Counted from the first letter of the stretch, positions 32,177 through 41,337 are shown. The stretch: 64,000 bases of DNA from JAUILH01 sp964230215 (GCA_964230215.1 CAXRGQ010000006.1:186001-250000), one strand, 5' to 3'. Notes: a model not told the origin generated them from the sequence alone. Numbers and translations: made by a program.

Positions 32177-32593
32177 ATGATTAGAGTGTTAGCGCAAGTT
32201 CCGTGCACTGCAGAACAAGCATGGAATTTCTTTACAGATGAAGCGCACATTTGTAAGTGGAATTTCGCGAGTGACGAATGGGCATGTCCCTCAGCCATAA
32301 ACGAATTAAAAAAAGGCGGCAAAATAGATTGGCGCATGGAAGCTAAAGACGGTTCAATGGGCTTTAATCTTACAGGCATTTATAAGACAGTTGACGTCAA
32401 TAGGCACTTGGCTTACGAATTCACAGATGGCCGAAAAGTTTTCTTAACACTTGAAGAAATGCCTAATTCAACTATTCTGACATGGGAATTCGAACCAGAA
32501 AACATGAATCCAATCGAGATGCAGGAAGCAGGTTGGCAAGCCATATTAAATAACTACGTAAAATATGTTACAGAACAAGTTAATACGCAATAG
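32177..32593 (+). CDS. SRPBCC/AHSA1 family protein
   Basis: The 138-aa cytosolic protein has the START-like helix-grip fold: VLAQVPCTAEQAWNFFTDEAHICKWNF, GGKIDWRMEAKDGSMGFNLTGIYKTV, LAYEFTDGRKVFLTLEEMP and a C-terminal long helix (EMQEAGWQAILNNYVKYV). AHSA1-type proteins bind hydrophobic ligands; the ligand here is unknown. The following lipoprotein frame overlaps by 29 bases, indicating an operon. Confidence 0.88.
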   Translation: MIRVLAQVPCTAEQAWNFFTDEAHICKWNFASDEWACPSAINELKKGGKIDWRMEAKDGSMGFNLTGIYKTVDVNRHLAYEFTDGRKVFLTLEEMPNSTILTWEFEPENMNPIEMQEAGWQAILNNYVKYVTEQVNTQ

Positions 32594-33059
32594 TTTTTTC
32601 GGTTTAATCAGTGGACTTTTAGCCCTTTCTACCGCATGCAGTACAAGCGAAGATGTGGTTTATTCGCAGTATAACCGTGAACTACATCCCACCGTTATGG
32701 AGTTTATGGACAGTGTGGTTAATGTGGTAGAAGCAGGCGATGAAACCGCCATTTTTGATTTATTGGATAAACAATATGTAAAAGACCAACACGACTCATT
32801 CTTAGAAGGGCGCACCGATCAATTTTTAACAGAGTTACTATGTGGTCAAGCTACAAATGGCAAAGGCTTTAAATGTCCTGGACTCGGCAATATTTCGAAA
32901 ATGACCATAGATAGCTTTGATAATCGGGATGATTACAAATACATGCATTTCACCCTACACTCAAAAGGAAAGAAATATGAAGGGTTTATAACCGTCATAG
33001 CAACACCAAAAATTGGTGAAGATGGTTATGTATATAAGCTGGTGGGTGCTTCTGGCTAA
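32565..33059 (+). CDS. Lipoprotein
   Basis: The 164-aa product has a signal with lipobox (LLALSTACSTS). The mature region (FMDSVVNVVEAGDETAIFDLLDKQYVK, DYKYMHFTLHSKGKKYEGFITVIAT) looks like a SnoaL/NTF2-like or DUF4864-type fold, weakly. Start overlaps the SRPBCC gene. Function unknown. Confidence 0.7.
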   Translation: MLQNKLIRNSFFGLISGLLALSTACSTSEDVVYSQYNRELHPTVMEFMDSVVNVVEAGDETAIFDLLDKQYVKDQHDSFLEGRTDQFLTELLCGQATNGKGFKCPGLGNISKMTIDSFDNRDDYKYMHFTLHSKGKKYEGFITVIATPKIGEDGYVYKLVGASG

Positions 33060-33062
33060 ACC

Positions 33063-33425
33063 CTAGCTAGCAATCGGAAGTTTGCTAACAATCTTCTCAA
33101 TAACAGATTCGAAACCAGAAGTTTTAGAAATATACTCAATGCCTTCTCTCTCAATTTCTTCTCTATGATTGTCAGCACCCGATAAAATCACGAATGGCAC
33201 GGGCTGTTCGAATGGGTTGTTGTTGATTTGATCAAATACATCAATTCCGTTATATACCGGCATTTTAAAATCACAAATTACAAGGTCTGGACGCTTTAGA
33301 GTGGCACTAACAATAGCCGAATCTGGTTCGCTATATACTTTACAATGAGCGCCTAACTTTTCAAGTTTGTATTTGAGTAAATGAAGAACCTCTTCATTAT
33401 CGTCGATTATAATTACGTTGAGCAT
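33063..33425 (-). CDS. Stand-alone response-regulator receiver protein
   Basis: From ATG 33425 (MLNVIIIDDNEEVLHLL) the 120-aa protein is a single receiver domain: acidic pair DD, phospho-acceptor Asp in LVICDFKMPVYNGIDVF, Ser/Thr switch in FVILSGADN and the Lys in YISKTSGFESV. No output domain, so it acts CheY/Spo0F-like through protein contacts. No histidine kinase is visible nearby. Confidence 0.9.
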   Translation of the reverse strand: MLNVIIIDDNEEVLHLLKYKLEKLGAHCKVYSEPDSAIVSATLKRPDLVICDFKMPVYNGIDVFDQINNNPFEQPVPFVILSGADNHREEIEREGIEYISKTSGFESVIEKIVSKLPIAS

Positions 33426-33565
33426 AGGTGTAGGTTTGTCGTACAAATTAAAGCCTTTCGTTCAAATTTTATACCCTTTTTATGTTAGGAATATCTTAAC
33501 TCGAGTAATATTTATACACAGCTTTCATAGTTTTTCACCAATTTACCTAATCTTTGTAGCTGTCT

Positions 33566-34138
33566 ATGAATCAACTGAATGACCATTATTTTCTTGAAGT
33601 ACCTAGTTTTAACCTAGGAGATATTCGCTTACGCCAACAGAATGAAAAGGATGCCGCCTATATTTTTCGCTTAAGAAGTGATGAGACCGTAAATCAGTAC
33701 TTAGATCAGGATCTTTTCACTAGCATAGAAAGAGCGGAGGAATTTCTCCGACAGAACTTAGATAAATTCGCTAAAAAAGAAGGGTTGTTTTGGGTGATAG
33801 AAGACGTGGCAAGCGGTCAATCCATTGGAGATTTCACACTTTGGGATATCGACAGAAAACATTTACGTGCTGAATTAGGCTATACACTTCATCCAGACTT
33901 CTGGGGCAAAGGTATAATGAGTCGCGTGGCACATACCATAGTCCCATTCGCCTTTAATGAATTAGGTATTCACAGCCTTAAAGCGGATATAAACCCAAAC
34001 AATGATAGCTCTCGCAAATTACTGCTTAAGTTAGGATTCAAGAAAGAAGGCTACTTCAGGGAAAGTTATCACTACAACAATCAATTTCTGGACACGGAAG
34101 TGTACGGTTTGCTCCAAGGCGATTACCAAAAGATTTAA
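33566..34138 (+). CDS. GNAT N-acetyltransferase, RimJ/RimL-like
   Basis: The 190-aa protein has the GNAT core: DIRLRQQNEKDAAYIFRLRSDETVNQYLDQD, FWVIEDVASGQSIGDFTLWDIDRKHLRAELGYTLHPDFWGKGIMSRVA (acetyl-CoA binding loop, Q/RxxGxG/A-like) and SLKADINPNNDSSRKLLLKLGFKKEGYFRE. RimJ/L relatives acetylate N-terminal amines of ribosomal proteins or small amines. The only promoter hint is TAATCTTTG shortly before the ATG, giving a leaderless mRNA. Confidence 0.88.
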   Translation: MNQLNDHYFLEVPSFNLGDIRLRQQNEKDAAYIFRLRSDETVNQYLDQDLFTSIERAEEFLRQNLDKFAKKEGLFWVIEDVASGQSIGDFTLWDIDRKHLRAELGYTLHPDFWGKGIMSRVAHTIVPFAFNELGIHSLKADINPNNDSSRKLLLKLGFKKEGYFRESYHYNNQFLDTEVYGLLQGDYQKI

Positions 34139-34168
34139 GGATTTACGCCTCAAACAATTCTATTCAAC

Positions 34169-34176
34169 TATCTTTG
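34169..34176 (+). promoter_or_regulatory. -7 promoter motif before the SulP gene
   Basis: TATCTTTG matches TAnnTTTG and lies 50 bases before the SulP ATG; no clear -33 TTTG is visible. Confidence 0.4.
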
Positions 34177-34225
34177 CGCGCTTAATCAAAAACAGGCTCG
34201 GCAAATGAGCCTTGAATACTAAGGC

Positions 34226-35800
34226 ATGACAAAGTACCTGCAATTATTTGACCTCAAGCAAAAAGTAAATTACAAATCTGAAATTCTCTCTGGATTAACC
34301 GTAGCATTGGCTTTGGTGCCAGAAGCGGTTGCCTTTGCGCTTATAGCGGGATTATCGCCATTAACGGGATTGTATGCAGCCTTTGTAATGGGCTTGGTAA
34401 CCGCTATTTTGGGCGGAAGACCGGGAATGATCTCGGGTGCGACGGGTGCTGTTGCGGTTGTATTTGTAGGCTTGATTAGCGAACTGAAAGAAAAAACGCC
34501 TGGTATCGGAATAGACGAAATTACACAGTACGTGTTTGTGACGGTTATTCTGGCGGGAATAATTCAGTTGATAGCGGGATTTTTGCGCTTAGGGAAATTC
34601 ATGCGTCTTGTGCCCCATCCTGTGATATACGGCTTTGTAAACGGATTAGCCATTATCATATTCACGGCACAGTTAGCACAGTTCAAGACAGACAGTACAA
34701 ACCCAGATGCTCCTTGGATGCAGGGTGCAGACCTCTTCTCATTTATGGGCTTGGTGGCTCTTGCAATGCTCATTATTTGGGGCTTACCTAAACTTACCAA
34801 AGCAATTCCATCAGGACTTGTTGCTATTCTAGCCATTTTTGGTGTCGTTTACTTTTTTAACATTGAGACCTCAACGGTGGGTGATATAGCCTCAGTGAGC
34901 GGTGGCTTCCCCACCCCAACAATTCCGGATGTACCATTTACTTGGGACACCTTTATGCTGGTGCTACCTTATGCTGCCATTGTGGCCGGTGTTGGACTAA
35001 TCGAAAGCTTATTGACACTGAATATTATTGATGAGATTACGCAGACGCGCGGGCGTGGAAACAAAGAAGCTGTCGCACAGGGAACGGCAAATATCTTGTC
35101 AGGCTTCTTACTTGGCATGGGTGGTTGTGCCATGATAGGTCAGAGTTTGATAAATATTTCTTCGGGGGCACGTGCTCGCTTATCAGGTATTGTGGCCGCT
35201 GTAATGTTACTTTTATTCGTGATGTTCGGCTCGGATATCATTGAAAAATTACCAATGGCAGCATTAACTGGTCTTATGATTATGGTATCAATAGGTACTT
35301 TTGAATGGGCAAGTTTAAGGACATTTAAACGAATGCCACGATCGGATGTGTTTGTGATTGTTTTGGTGACCTTGGTAACGGTATTCCTACACAACCTAGC
35401 TTTAGCGGTATTAGTGGGTGTAATTATCTCAGCATTAGTATTTGCATGGGACAATGCTAAGCGTATTCGTGCTCGTAAGCATATAGACGAGCAAGGAGTA
35501 AAACATTACGAGATCTATGGCCCACTATTCTTTGGTTCGGTTGATGTATTCTTGGACAAGTTTGATTCAGAAAACGACCCTGATGAAGTAATTGTTGATT
35601 TTAAGGAAAGTCGTGTTGTTGATATGTCTGCCATTGATGCGCTTAACAGATTGACAGAACGCTACAAGAACGCTAAAAAAGTAATCCATCTTAAACATTT
35701 GAGTCCAGACTGTGTGCGTCTAATAGACAATGCGGATAAGTTGATTGACGTAAATGTGATGGAAGATCCTACTTATAAGGTATTGACAGACGAGATCTAA
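34226..35800 (+). CDS. SulP family anion transporter with STAS domain
   Basis: The 524-aa protein begins with the SulP signature (LSGLTVALALVPEAVAFALIAGLSPLTGLYAAFVMG), has about 12-14 membrane segments, and a C-terminal STAS domain from about residue 420 (HYEIYGPLFFGSVDVFLDKFDSE, VIVDFKESRVVDMSAIDALNRLT). The family carries sulfate, bicarbonate or other anions; in marine bacteria many are Na+-dependent bicarbonate carriers (BicA), but specificity cannot be read from sequence. Monocistronic. Confidence 0.93.
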   Translation: MTKYLQLFDLKQKVNYKSEILSGLTVALALVPEAVAFALIAGLSPLTGLYAAFVMGLVTAILGGRPGMISGATGAVAVVFVGLISELKEKTPGIGIDEITQYVFVTVILAGIIQLIAGFLRLGKFMRLVPHPVIYGFVNGLAIIIFTAQLAQFKTDSTNPDAPWMQGADLFSFMGLVALAMLIIWGLPKLTKAIPSGLVAILAIFGVVYFFNIETSTVGDIASVSGGFPTPTIPDVPFTWDTFMLVLPYAAIVAGVGLIESLLTLNIIDEITQTRGRGNKEAVAQGTANILSGFLLGMGGCAMIGQSLINISSGARARLSGIVAAVMLLLFVMFGSDIIEKLPMAALTGLMIMVSIGTFEWASLRTFKRMPRSDVFVIVLVTLVTVFLHNLALAVLVGVIISALVFAWDNAKRIRARKHIDEQGVKHYEIYGPLFFGSVDVFLDKFDSENDPDEVIVDFKESRVVDMSAIDALNRLTERYKNAKKVIHLKHLSPDCVRLIDNADKLIDVNVMEDPTYKVLTDEI

Positions 35801-35895
35801 GAGCAAGCAAAACTCATTGTATTATACACATAATTTGTGCAGTCATTTAGCCACGCTGTACACTGAATGATACTATTTTTGGAAAAACAACTTCA

Positions 35896-36618
35896 ATGAA
35901 ACTATTAAACGTATTATTGATTTCAATAATGACGGCATGTAACTCCGGAAATGCCTCAAAAAACAATGCACCGATGAATGAAAATAAAATTAAGATTGTA
36001 TACGTATATGACGCCTTGTGTGGATGGTGTTACGGCTTTAGTCCTGTTATTGAACAAATCAAGGAGAACTATCAGGATGATTTTGAGTTTGAAATAGTCA
36101 GTGGTGGACTAAAAATTGGTGATGCTGTAGGTCCCATCGGGGTGGTAGCGCCCTACATTAAAGAAGGTGCCTATAAAAAAGTTGAACAAACATGTGGAGT
36201 AAAATTTGGAGACGCGTTTATTAACGGTCCTCTTGAGGAAGGAACCATGATTGCGAATTCAGAGCCCCCTGCAATTGCACTGTCCATTGTGAAAGATAAA
36301 ATGCCAGAAAAAGCATTCGAATTTGGGTCGATTCTTCATAAAGCTCTCTACGTAGATGGAATGGAACCAGAGGATACCGCTAGCTATGGTGGCTATGCAG
36401 AAAAAATTGGATTGGATAGTTCGGTTTTTGTGGCAGATATGAAAGACCCAAAGTATCGCTACTCAGCCATCAGTGATTTTAATCGTGCACAACAATTGGG
36501 AGTTACTGGCTTCCCTGCATTAATTGCCCAAACTTCAGATACGGCTTATCTAATTAGCTCAGGCTATCGTGATTATAAATCTATTAGCAAGGTCTTGGAT
36601 CAGATTAAGGGTCTATAA
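35896..36618 (+). CDS. DsbA-family (FrnE-like) lipoprotein
   Basis: The 240-aa product has a lipobox (ISIMTACNSG), then a DsbA-type thioredoxin fold: YVYDALCGWCYGFSPVIEQIKENY with a CGWC active site, VSGGLKIGDAVGPIG, and the cis-Pro loop in LGVTGFPALIAQ near the C-terminus. The FrnE/2-hydroxychromene isomerase branch has this order. It probably promotes disulfide chemistry at the membrane. A bidirectional terminator follows. Confidence 0.88.
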   Translation: MKLLNVLLISIMTACNSGNASKNNAPMNENKIKIVYVYDALCGWCYGFSPVIEQIKENYQDDFEFEIVSGGLKIGDAVGPIGVVAPYIKEGAYKKVEQTCGVKFGDAFINGPLEEGTMIANSEPPAIALSIVKDKMPEKAFEFGSILHKALYVDGMEPEDTASYGGYAEKIGLDSSVFVADMKDPKYRYSAISDFNRAQQLGVTGFPALIAQTSDTAYLISSGYRDYKSISKVLDQIKGL

Positions 36619-36694
36619 CTTTTTTAACGATCAATTTTATCGTTAATCATGTGAACAAAATTGTCATGTAAATAAAGTGTTATAAGATGAAACA

Positions 36695-36729
36695 CAAAAA
36701 AGCCCGAAGGGAGACCTTCAGGCTTTTTT
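36695..36729. terminator. Bidirectional terminator
   Basis: AAAAAAGCCCGAAGG and CCTTCAGGCTTTTTT arms around GAGA; A and T runs on both sides serve both converging genes. Confidence 0.92.
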
Positions 36730-36750
36730 GTGGATAAACAAATAGCAGTA

Positions 36751-37185
36751 TTAACTGCCTGGCGACAATGAGTAACTTCCATCACCGTTAAAATTATTAA
36801 GTATTAGTTCTACTTTCCACATACCTGGTTTACCTTCTTCCGAAACTCCAGAAAACGAATCTTCACCATTGTTTGGTAGAGTTTGATCAATAACTACATT
36901 TCCTTTTTTATCGTACACTTTCATTTGTACTGTTCCACCGCTTGTTGTAACATCAAAATTGGCGTTACATTTACTATTCTTGTTCTCCCACGCAAACGAA
37001 TATGTTCCAGAGTCTCCATTACCGGTAAAGTCTCCTCCAGGATCTGCCCCGGTTGATCCGACATCAACAGTTCCTGAATATGTGTTTTCAATTACTTCAT
37101 TGTTATCAAATTTTCTGTATTTACCACAAGAAGAGATACCTAACGTTAAAGCTGTAACTAAGGCTAGAGCAATAATATTTTTCAT
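36751..37185 (-). CDS. Small lipoprotein
   Basis: The 144-aa product has a lipobox (LGISSCGKY). The mature part (GTYSFAWENKNSKCNANFDVTTSGGTVQMKVYDKKGNVVIDQT, GKPGMWKVELILNNFNGDGSYSL) looks like an immunoglobulin-like or pre-peptidase (PPC-type) beta sandwich. Function unknown; monocistronic by position. Confidence 0.75.
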   Translation of the reverse strand: MKNIIALALVTALTLGISSCGKYRKFDNNEVIENTYSGTVDVGSTGADPGGDFTGNGDSGTYSFAWENKNSKCNANFDVTTSGGTVQMKVYDKKGNVVIDQTLPNNGEDSFSGVSEEGKPGMWKVELILNNFNGDGSYSLSPGS

Positions 37186-37260
37186 AATACTTTGGTTTAA
37201 TTAATTACTATTTACCCTAAGATGCTTGTCATTGAGCAATGGTTGGAAAACCGAAGAAAA

Positions 37261-38721
37261 TTATTTAGACTTTTTTGAGGGAGCGAATCTTAAAGCAGTG
37301 TATAGGCCAACGCCAAAGGTCCTTGTAACATTGAAATCAGATGGCAAAAACTTGTCACCTGCAAAAATATTAAATAGTCCTATGCTCGATTTCATTCCAT
37401 ACTCAAGCTCAAATCGATCAAGTTGCTTAACCTGACCAACAGACAATGACGTTAGCGGATTAATGTTTTTATAAAACACCTCATTCATTCTTTTGTCATC
37501 TGAGTATGTATTTGAACCATTCACGAGAAAATCTATCCCTATCCCCGCGCTTATGTTAAGAACGTTATCACTATTGCCTTGTAGTGGCTTATTTAAACCA
37601 TATGAAACCTCTCCTGATATTAGATTTAGTCTAGATCTCTTTTCAAAATAACGTCCAGACCTGTAATTACCTACTACTTGATTATATTGTGTCATCCCAA
37701 GCCTAAAATCAAGAAAACTATTTCTATTGATGTCATAGTTAAAATTAGCTCCTGTACTCCATGAAACACTTGGCTTTAAAGCTATCAAACTACTTGCCAC
37801 GAGTCCCTTCCTACTTTCATTATTCCATAGCATCCCATAAAATGGACTAGCATATGCTCCGTATGACCAAGCATTTTTAGTCTCGTTAGACGCCATATCA
37901 AACGACATAGATGGAACTGTGTCTAAAATGATCTGGATTGGAACCGGCGTTAAGGCTATCAATGTCACATTATCTTTATGAGGGTTCTGATTGTCAACGG
38001 TCGTTGTGAACTCACCTACACCTTGTGCGGACCGCTCGGTATCGACTATACCTTCGTTGCTATGCATATCTAACGCTACATGATATGCTCGCGAATTGAC
38101 AGGATTATGTGAAGCTATAGATTCATTCGCTAACTTACGTTCTGGCTGTGTATGACTCTGATATCGTCTTAATCCATCTCCTTCAGATCCTTGGCCAACT
38201 AAATTCTTATCTAACAAATCATCAGCCTTAACAATTTGGTTGAGTGTATCATTAATGGACTCAGTTAAATACTCCTTTTGCTCAGAATCAGCATTCGTTT
38301 GGGTAGCTTCTTCATCATTGAACATATTGTTCTCAGTGGATAATGCTCTTTTAGTGTCTGCGTCAAGCGTTTGTTGCCAATAGTAAATAGTAGCCGATCC
38401 TCCAATTAAAAGTAACAAAACCACGGCAATACGCCATCTAAACCATAGCAATCTACGTCTTGTTCGTCCATTCAAATAGGCATTTAATCTGCTCCATACC
38501 GTATCTATATTCAATTGCTTGTTAATCCCTCCCCAAATTTCCTTTGGTACTGTATGGTTAAGTGAATCGAAACTTGCCTTTACACTAGCGTCAATCGCTT
38601 GAGGTATAGGACTTATATTATCATCAATGGCACTCCATAAATCACTGGGCACTTTTTTAGACGAAGAAGCAAAAGCTCCTCTAACAGCATCATCGATATG
38701 GTCGTTTTTATTCTCGCTCAT
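37261..38721 (-). CDS. Anti-sigma-like protein fused to an outer-membrane-type barrel region
   Basis: The 486-aa product starts with a cytoplasmic region of two repeats (DDAVRGAFASSSKKVPSDLWSAI and IDASVKASFDSLNHTVPKEIWGGI), then one transmembrane helix (WRIAVVLLLLIGGSATIYYW, about residue 95-115), a low-complexity periplasmic linker, and a C-terminal third with alternating strands (WSTGANFNYDINRNSFLDFRLGM, GVGLYTALRFAPSKKSK). Bacteroidetes have such genes beside ECF sigma factors, with an anti-sigma role presumed. Its start overlaps the stop of the sigma gene by 4 bases, so the two are translated together. Confidence 0.75.
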   Translation of the reverse strand: MSENKNDHIDDAVRGAFASSSKKVPSDLWSAIDDNISPIPQAIDASVKASFDSLNHTVPKEIWGGINKQLNIDTVWSRLNAYLNGRTRRRLLWFRWRIAVVLLLLIGGSATIYYWQQTLDADTKRALSTENNMFNDEEATQTNADSEQKEYLTESINDTLNQIVKADDLLDKNLVGQGSEGDGLRRYQSHTQPERKLANESIASHNPVNSRAYHVALDMHSNEGIVDTERSAQGVGEFTTTVDNQNPHKDNVTLIALTPVPIQIILDTVPSMSFDMASNETKNAWSYGAYASPFYGMLWNNESRKGLVASSLIALKPSVSWSTGANFNYDINRNSFLDFRLGMTQYNQVVGNYRSGRYFEKRSRLNLISGEVSYGLNKPLQGNSDNVLNISAGIGIDFLVNGSNTYSDDKRMNEVFYKNINPLTSLSVGQVKQLDRFELEYGMKSSIGLFNIFAGDKFLPSDFNVTRTFGVGLYTALRFAPSKKSK

Positions 38722-39245
38722 AAGGATGCTAGTTTGTCTTGGAGCATTGCTCGTGCTCGACTAAGCTGAGATTTAGATGTACCTGTAGAGATACTTAAAT
38801 GATTTGCTATTTCTTGATGAGAATACCCCTCAATGGCATATAATTTTAAGATTAATCCAGCCTTGGTTGGCAATTGATTTACCAATTTTATGATATCGGC
38901 AACATTAAAGTCATTTAAAACATTTTTTTGGAACTCTGTACTATCATACTTTGAATCTGCAATTATTTCAGAATAGCGCTTACGTTTTCTACATGCTTCT
39001 AATGCCGTATTCACAACTATTCGGCGAATCCAACCTTCAAATGAACCATTAAAATTATATTTCTGAAGGTTTCTGAATACTTTGATAAAACTATCCTGTA
39101 AAATATCACATGCTTCATCATCGTCCACAGCATATGTGAGAGCAACATTAAACATCTTATCAGCATATTTGCGATATAGTTGCTCCTGGTACTCACGTTT
39201 GTCCTTGAGACAATTTTCAATCAATATTTCTAAAGATACACTCAT
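38718..39245 (-). CDS. ECF RNA polymerase sigma factor
   Basis: From ATG 39245 (MSVSLEILIEN) the 175-aa protein has sigma region 2 (YRKYADKMFNVALTYAVDDDEACDILQDSFIKVFRNLQKYNFNGSFEGWIRRIVVNTA) and region 4 (LPTKAGLILKLYAIEGYSHQEIANHLSISTGTSKSQLSRARAML). It starts four bases after the upstream lipoprotein stop and overlaps the downstream anti-sigma gene, giving a three-gene operon. An upstream ATG at 39275 would overlap the lipoprotein gene and is less likely. Confidence 0.92.
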   Translation of the reverse strand: MSVSLEILIENCLKDKREYQEQLYRKYADKMFNVALTYAVDDDEACDILQDSFIKVFRNLQKYNFNGSFEGWIRRIVVNTALEACRKRKRYSEIIADSKYDSTEFQKNVLNDFNVADIIKLVNQLPTKAGLILKLYAIEGYSHQEIANHLSISTGTSKSQLSRARAMLQDKLASL

Positions 39246-39249
39246 TGAA

Positions 39250-39948
39250 TTACAGTGCTGCCTCTGCAGACTCATCTACTCTATCGGCTATAATATCAAA
39301 TATGTCAGAGTTTTCACTATCACTAATTACAATAGTTGGAACTCCGCTTATGTTAGTCAAATCAGCGTTCTCCAGCATAGATATGCTCACCAATTGGAAC
39401 CAATAAACTGGGTCTAATTCAATTGCTAGAGTTGATACAACATCTTTGTCAAGTATTATAGCTGGACCACCATCGTTAGACTCCGCAAATACTTCAAAGG
39501 TTTCTGCGTCCAAGAATTCAAATCGCAACGGTATGTCTGCTCCACTTTGATTAGTATAGATTCCTTCAACTAGAATAGATATATCCCCGTTATCATCAAA
39601 TGTTTCAAAGTCAAGCTCAAATAAGGTATAGCTGCCTTGGGGGATATCATAGTCCAACTGGCTTTGAAACGCACTGTTGTCAAAGTTAATTACCGCTCCA
39701 TTTGACCATTCTTGATTAAAATAGATATCATCCCCCTGTTCTCTTTGACCTTGAATTGAAAAAGAGGCCAAGCGGATATAACCACCTGTAAAGCGCAGAT
39801 TACCAGATGAACTTGAAAGTCTATTGATATCCATGATGGTTTTCACATCAGTTGGCTTTTTCCATTTATTTTTTCTGCACGAGCTTATTGGTAGGGCTAA
39901 TAATATCGCCATAAGCAGTATGGTGTATCGTGTGTTTAATGAGCTCAT
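39250..39948 (-). CDS. Lipoprotein upstream of ECF sigma factor
   Basis: From ATG 39948 (MSSLNTRYTILLMAILLALPISSCRKN) it is a 232-aa lipoprotein; the longer frame adds only a polar leader. The mature domain (LRFTGGYIRLASFSIQGQREQGDDIYFNQEW, YDIPQGSYTLFELDFETF, IILDKDVVSTLAIELDPVYWF) resembles DUF4382/DUF4397-like beta sandwiches. As the first gene of the sigma operon it may be the envelope protein controlled or sensed by this ECF system; that is inference. Confidence 0.75.
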   Translation of the reverse strand: MSSLNTRYTILLMAILLALPISSCRKNKWKKPTDVKTIMDINRLSSSSGNLRFTGGYIRLASFSIQGQREQGDDIYFNQEWSNGAVINFDNSAFQSQLDYDIPQGSYTLFELDFETFDDNGDISILVEGIYTNQSGADIPLRFEFLDAETFEVFAESNDGGPAIILDKDVVSTLAIELDPVYWFQLVSISMLENADLTNISGVPTIVISDSENSDIFDIIADRVDESAEAAL

Positions 39949-40171
39949 AATAGTATATACAAGGTACAAACTATTATTTAGATGCATATCAAATAGGAAA
40001 GGTTGGAAAAGATGAGTTTCTTTTTTTATTCAAGCGGAAGATCGGTTTAATTTCATTGGACCGTGTATCTTCTGTTGGGACCTCAGTCGAAAAGTTAATC
40101 GGACTATCGTCCGCTCGCTTTTTTGCCGCCCAAATTCGCTTTGAAATAAATTTCACGCGACTTTGGACAAC

Positions 40172-40203
40172 AAAAAAAGTCCCTAGCTACGCTAAGGACT
40201 TTT
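40172..40203. terminator. Bidirectional terminator beside tRNA-His
   Basis: AAAAGTCC(C)TAGC and GCTA(A)GGACTTTT arms flank a 3-base loop, with A and T runs on both sides. It lies just 3' of tRNA-His on the minus strand. The 220 bases to the left (39949-40171) hold a CGGAC/GTCCG mini-hairpin and no gene that I recognise. Confidence 0.85.
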
Positions 40204-40208
40204 CTCTG

Positions 40209-40283
40209 GGTGGAAGATGGGTCTCGAACCCACGACCTCCTGAACCACAATCAGGCGCTCTAACCAACTGAGCTACAACCACC
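40209..40283 (-). tRNA. tRNA-His (anticodon GTG)
   Basis: On the minus strand the sequence has a D arm (TAGCTCAGTTGGTTAGAGC), an anticodon arm CCTGA-TTGTGGT-TCAGG with anticodon GTG, and a T arm (GTGGGTTCGAGACCCAT). An extra G at -1 faces C73, the tRNA-His identity pair. No CCA is encoded. Two positions of the acceptor stem (5-68, 6-67) are T-T mismatches as written; the rest pairs. Confidence 0.93.
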
Positions 40284-40393
40284 ATGTTAACCAAAACTTA
40301 ATTTGCATTGCATTTTGGTGGGTGCAAATATAAGCATAATTCGATTTACGCAAATTGTTATTCAATCTTTTTACGGTTTTTGCGTTATATCTT

Positions 40394-40401
40394 TACTTTT
40401 G
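40394..40401 (+). promoter_or_regulatory. -7 promoter motif for the GT9 gene
   Basis: TACTTTTG matches TAnnTTTG and ends 6 bases before the TTG start at 40408, implying leaderless transcription and supporting that start. Confidence 0.5.
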
Positions 40402-40407
40402 GACTGC

Positions 40408-41337
40408 TTGAAAATTGCAATTGTTATATCTACTGGGCTGGGCAACGCTATTATGATGGTGCCTATGATGAACGACCTTAAGCGTGCAGGGCATAATTTA
40501 ATCGGCATATTTACTAGCGAATTCGGCTGTGAGGAACTCTTTAGACTCAGTTCAATACTTGATGATCATATCGTTCTTGGCTCTAAAACTAAGTTGGCAG
40601 CATTCGGTATTGCCAATGTGAATCGTTTTGATGGTATTATTCTTGACCAATTCGCCGCTACCAAAAAACATTTCGTTTTAGCTAGACTGATCGCTAAACA
40701 AGCGTGGATTCAGCAAGGCCCCACTCCTATTCCATCTGTCTTGAGTAAGAAATCGAAGATTACTTCTGTCAATTCGGAGCACGGAGTTTTACAGTTGAAA
40801 CACTTAGTCCAAGACCTAGCTAACTTTGATTCGATTGATTATAGTTTTATACCCAAGATTAAGCCTCAAAACCATATCATATTTCAACCAGGCAGTGGCA
40901 ACAATCGTACACCGTGGAAAAACTGGCCCATCGATAATTGGATTGGGGTGCTTAAAGAAATCCAGCAGCCCATTGTAGCTATAGGCGACACAAGCGAAAC
41001 CGCATTTATTCCTCAACTTGAAGCTGCCAAACTACCTCATCTCGAGATTAAAATTGGTAAACAAAGTCTTGAGGATTTGCTGAATGACATTAATTCGGCC
41101 ACCGCGTATATCGGACATGATAGCGGCCCAATGCACATGGCGGTCGCATGTAATGTGCCTACATTTACTATTTGGGGCGGCTCTCCAAAAAACATCTATG
41201 CTTACGACGAGTTGTTGCCAGAGAAAAATAAAGTTATTGTCGGAAAAGCGTCTGAAGGAAAAGCTGAAATGATCTCAGATTTAACTCCTAAGCATGTGCT
41301 AAACGAACTAAATAGTTTTCTCGATGAGCTCGCCTAG
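40408..41337 (+). CDS. Glycosyltransferase family 9 (heptosyltransferase-like)
   Basis: From TTG 40408 (read LKIAIVISTGLGNAIMMVPMM) the 309-aa protein has the GT9/ADP-heptose transferase pattern: a G-rich N-terminal loop, HIIFQPGSGNNRTPWKNWPIDNWIGVLKEI in the nucleotide-binding domain, and AYIGHDSGPMHMAVACNVPTFTIWGGSPK with the DSG-PMH motif. It likely adds a sugar to LPS core or another envelope glycan. The frame is open further upstream but that part is not homologous and overlaps the promoter. It overlaps the flippase gene by 14 bases. Confidence 0.88.
   Translation: MKIAIVISTGLGNAIMMVPMMNDLKRAGHNLIGIFTSEFGCEELFRLSSILDDHIVLGSKTKLAAFGIANVNRFDGIILDQFAATKKHFVLARLIAKQAWIQQGPTPIPSVLSKKSKITSVNSEHGVLQLKHLVQDLANFDSIDYSFIPKIKPQNHIIFQPGSGNNRTPWKNWPIDNWIGVLKEIQQPIVAIGDTSETAFIPQLEAAKLPHLEIKIGKQSLEDLLNDINSATAYIGHDSGPMHMAVACNVPTFTIWGGSPKNIYAYDELLPEKNKVIVGKASEGKAEMISDLTPKHVLNELNSFLDELA

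Noticed and set aside
40056..40271. Plus-strand reading frame of 71 aa
   Set aside because: It runs antisense through the tRNA-His gene and its terminator.
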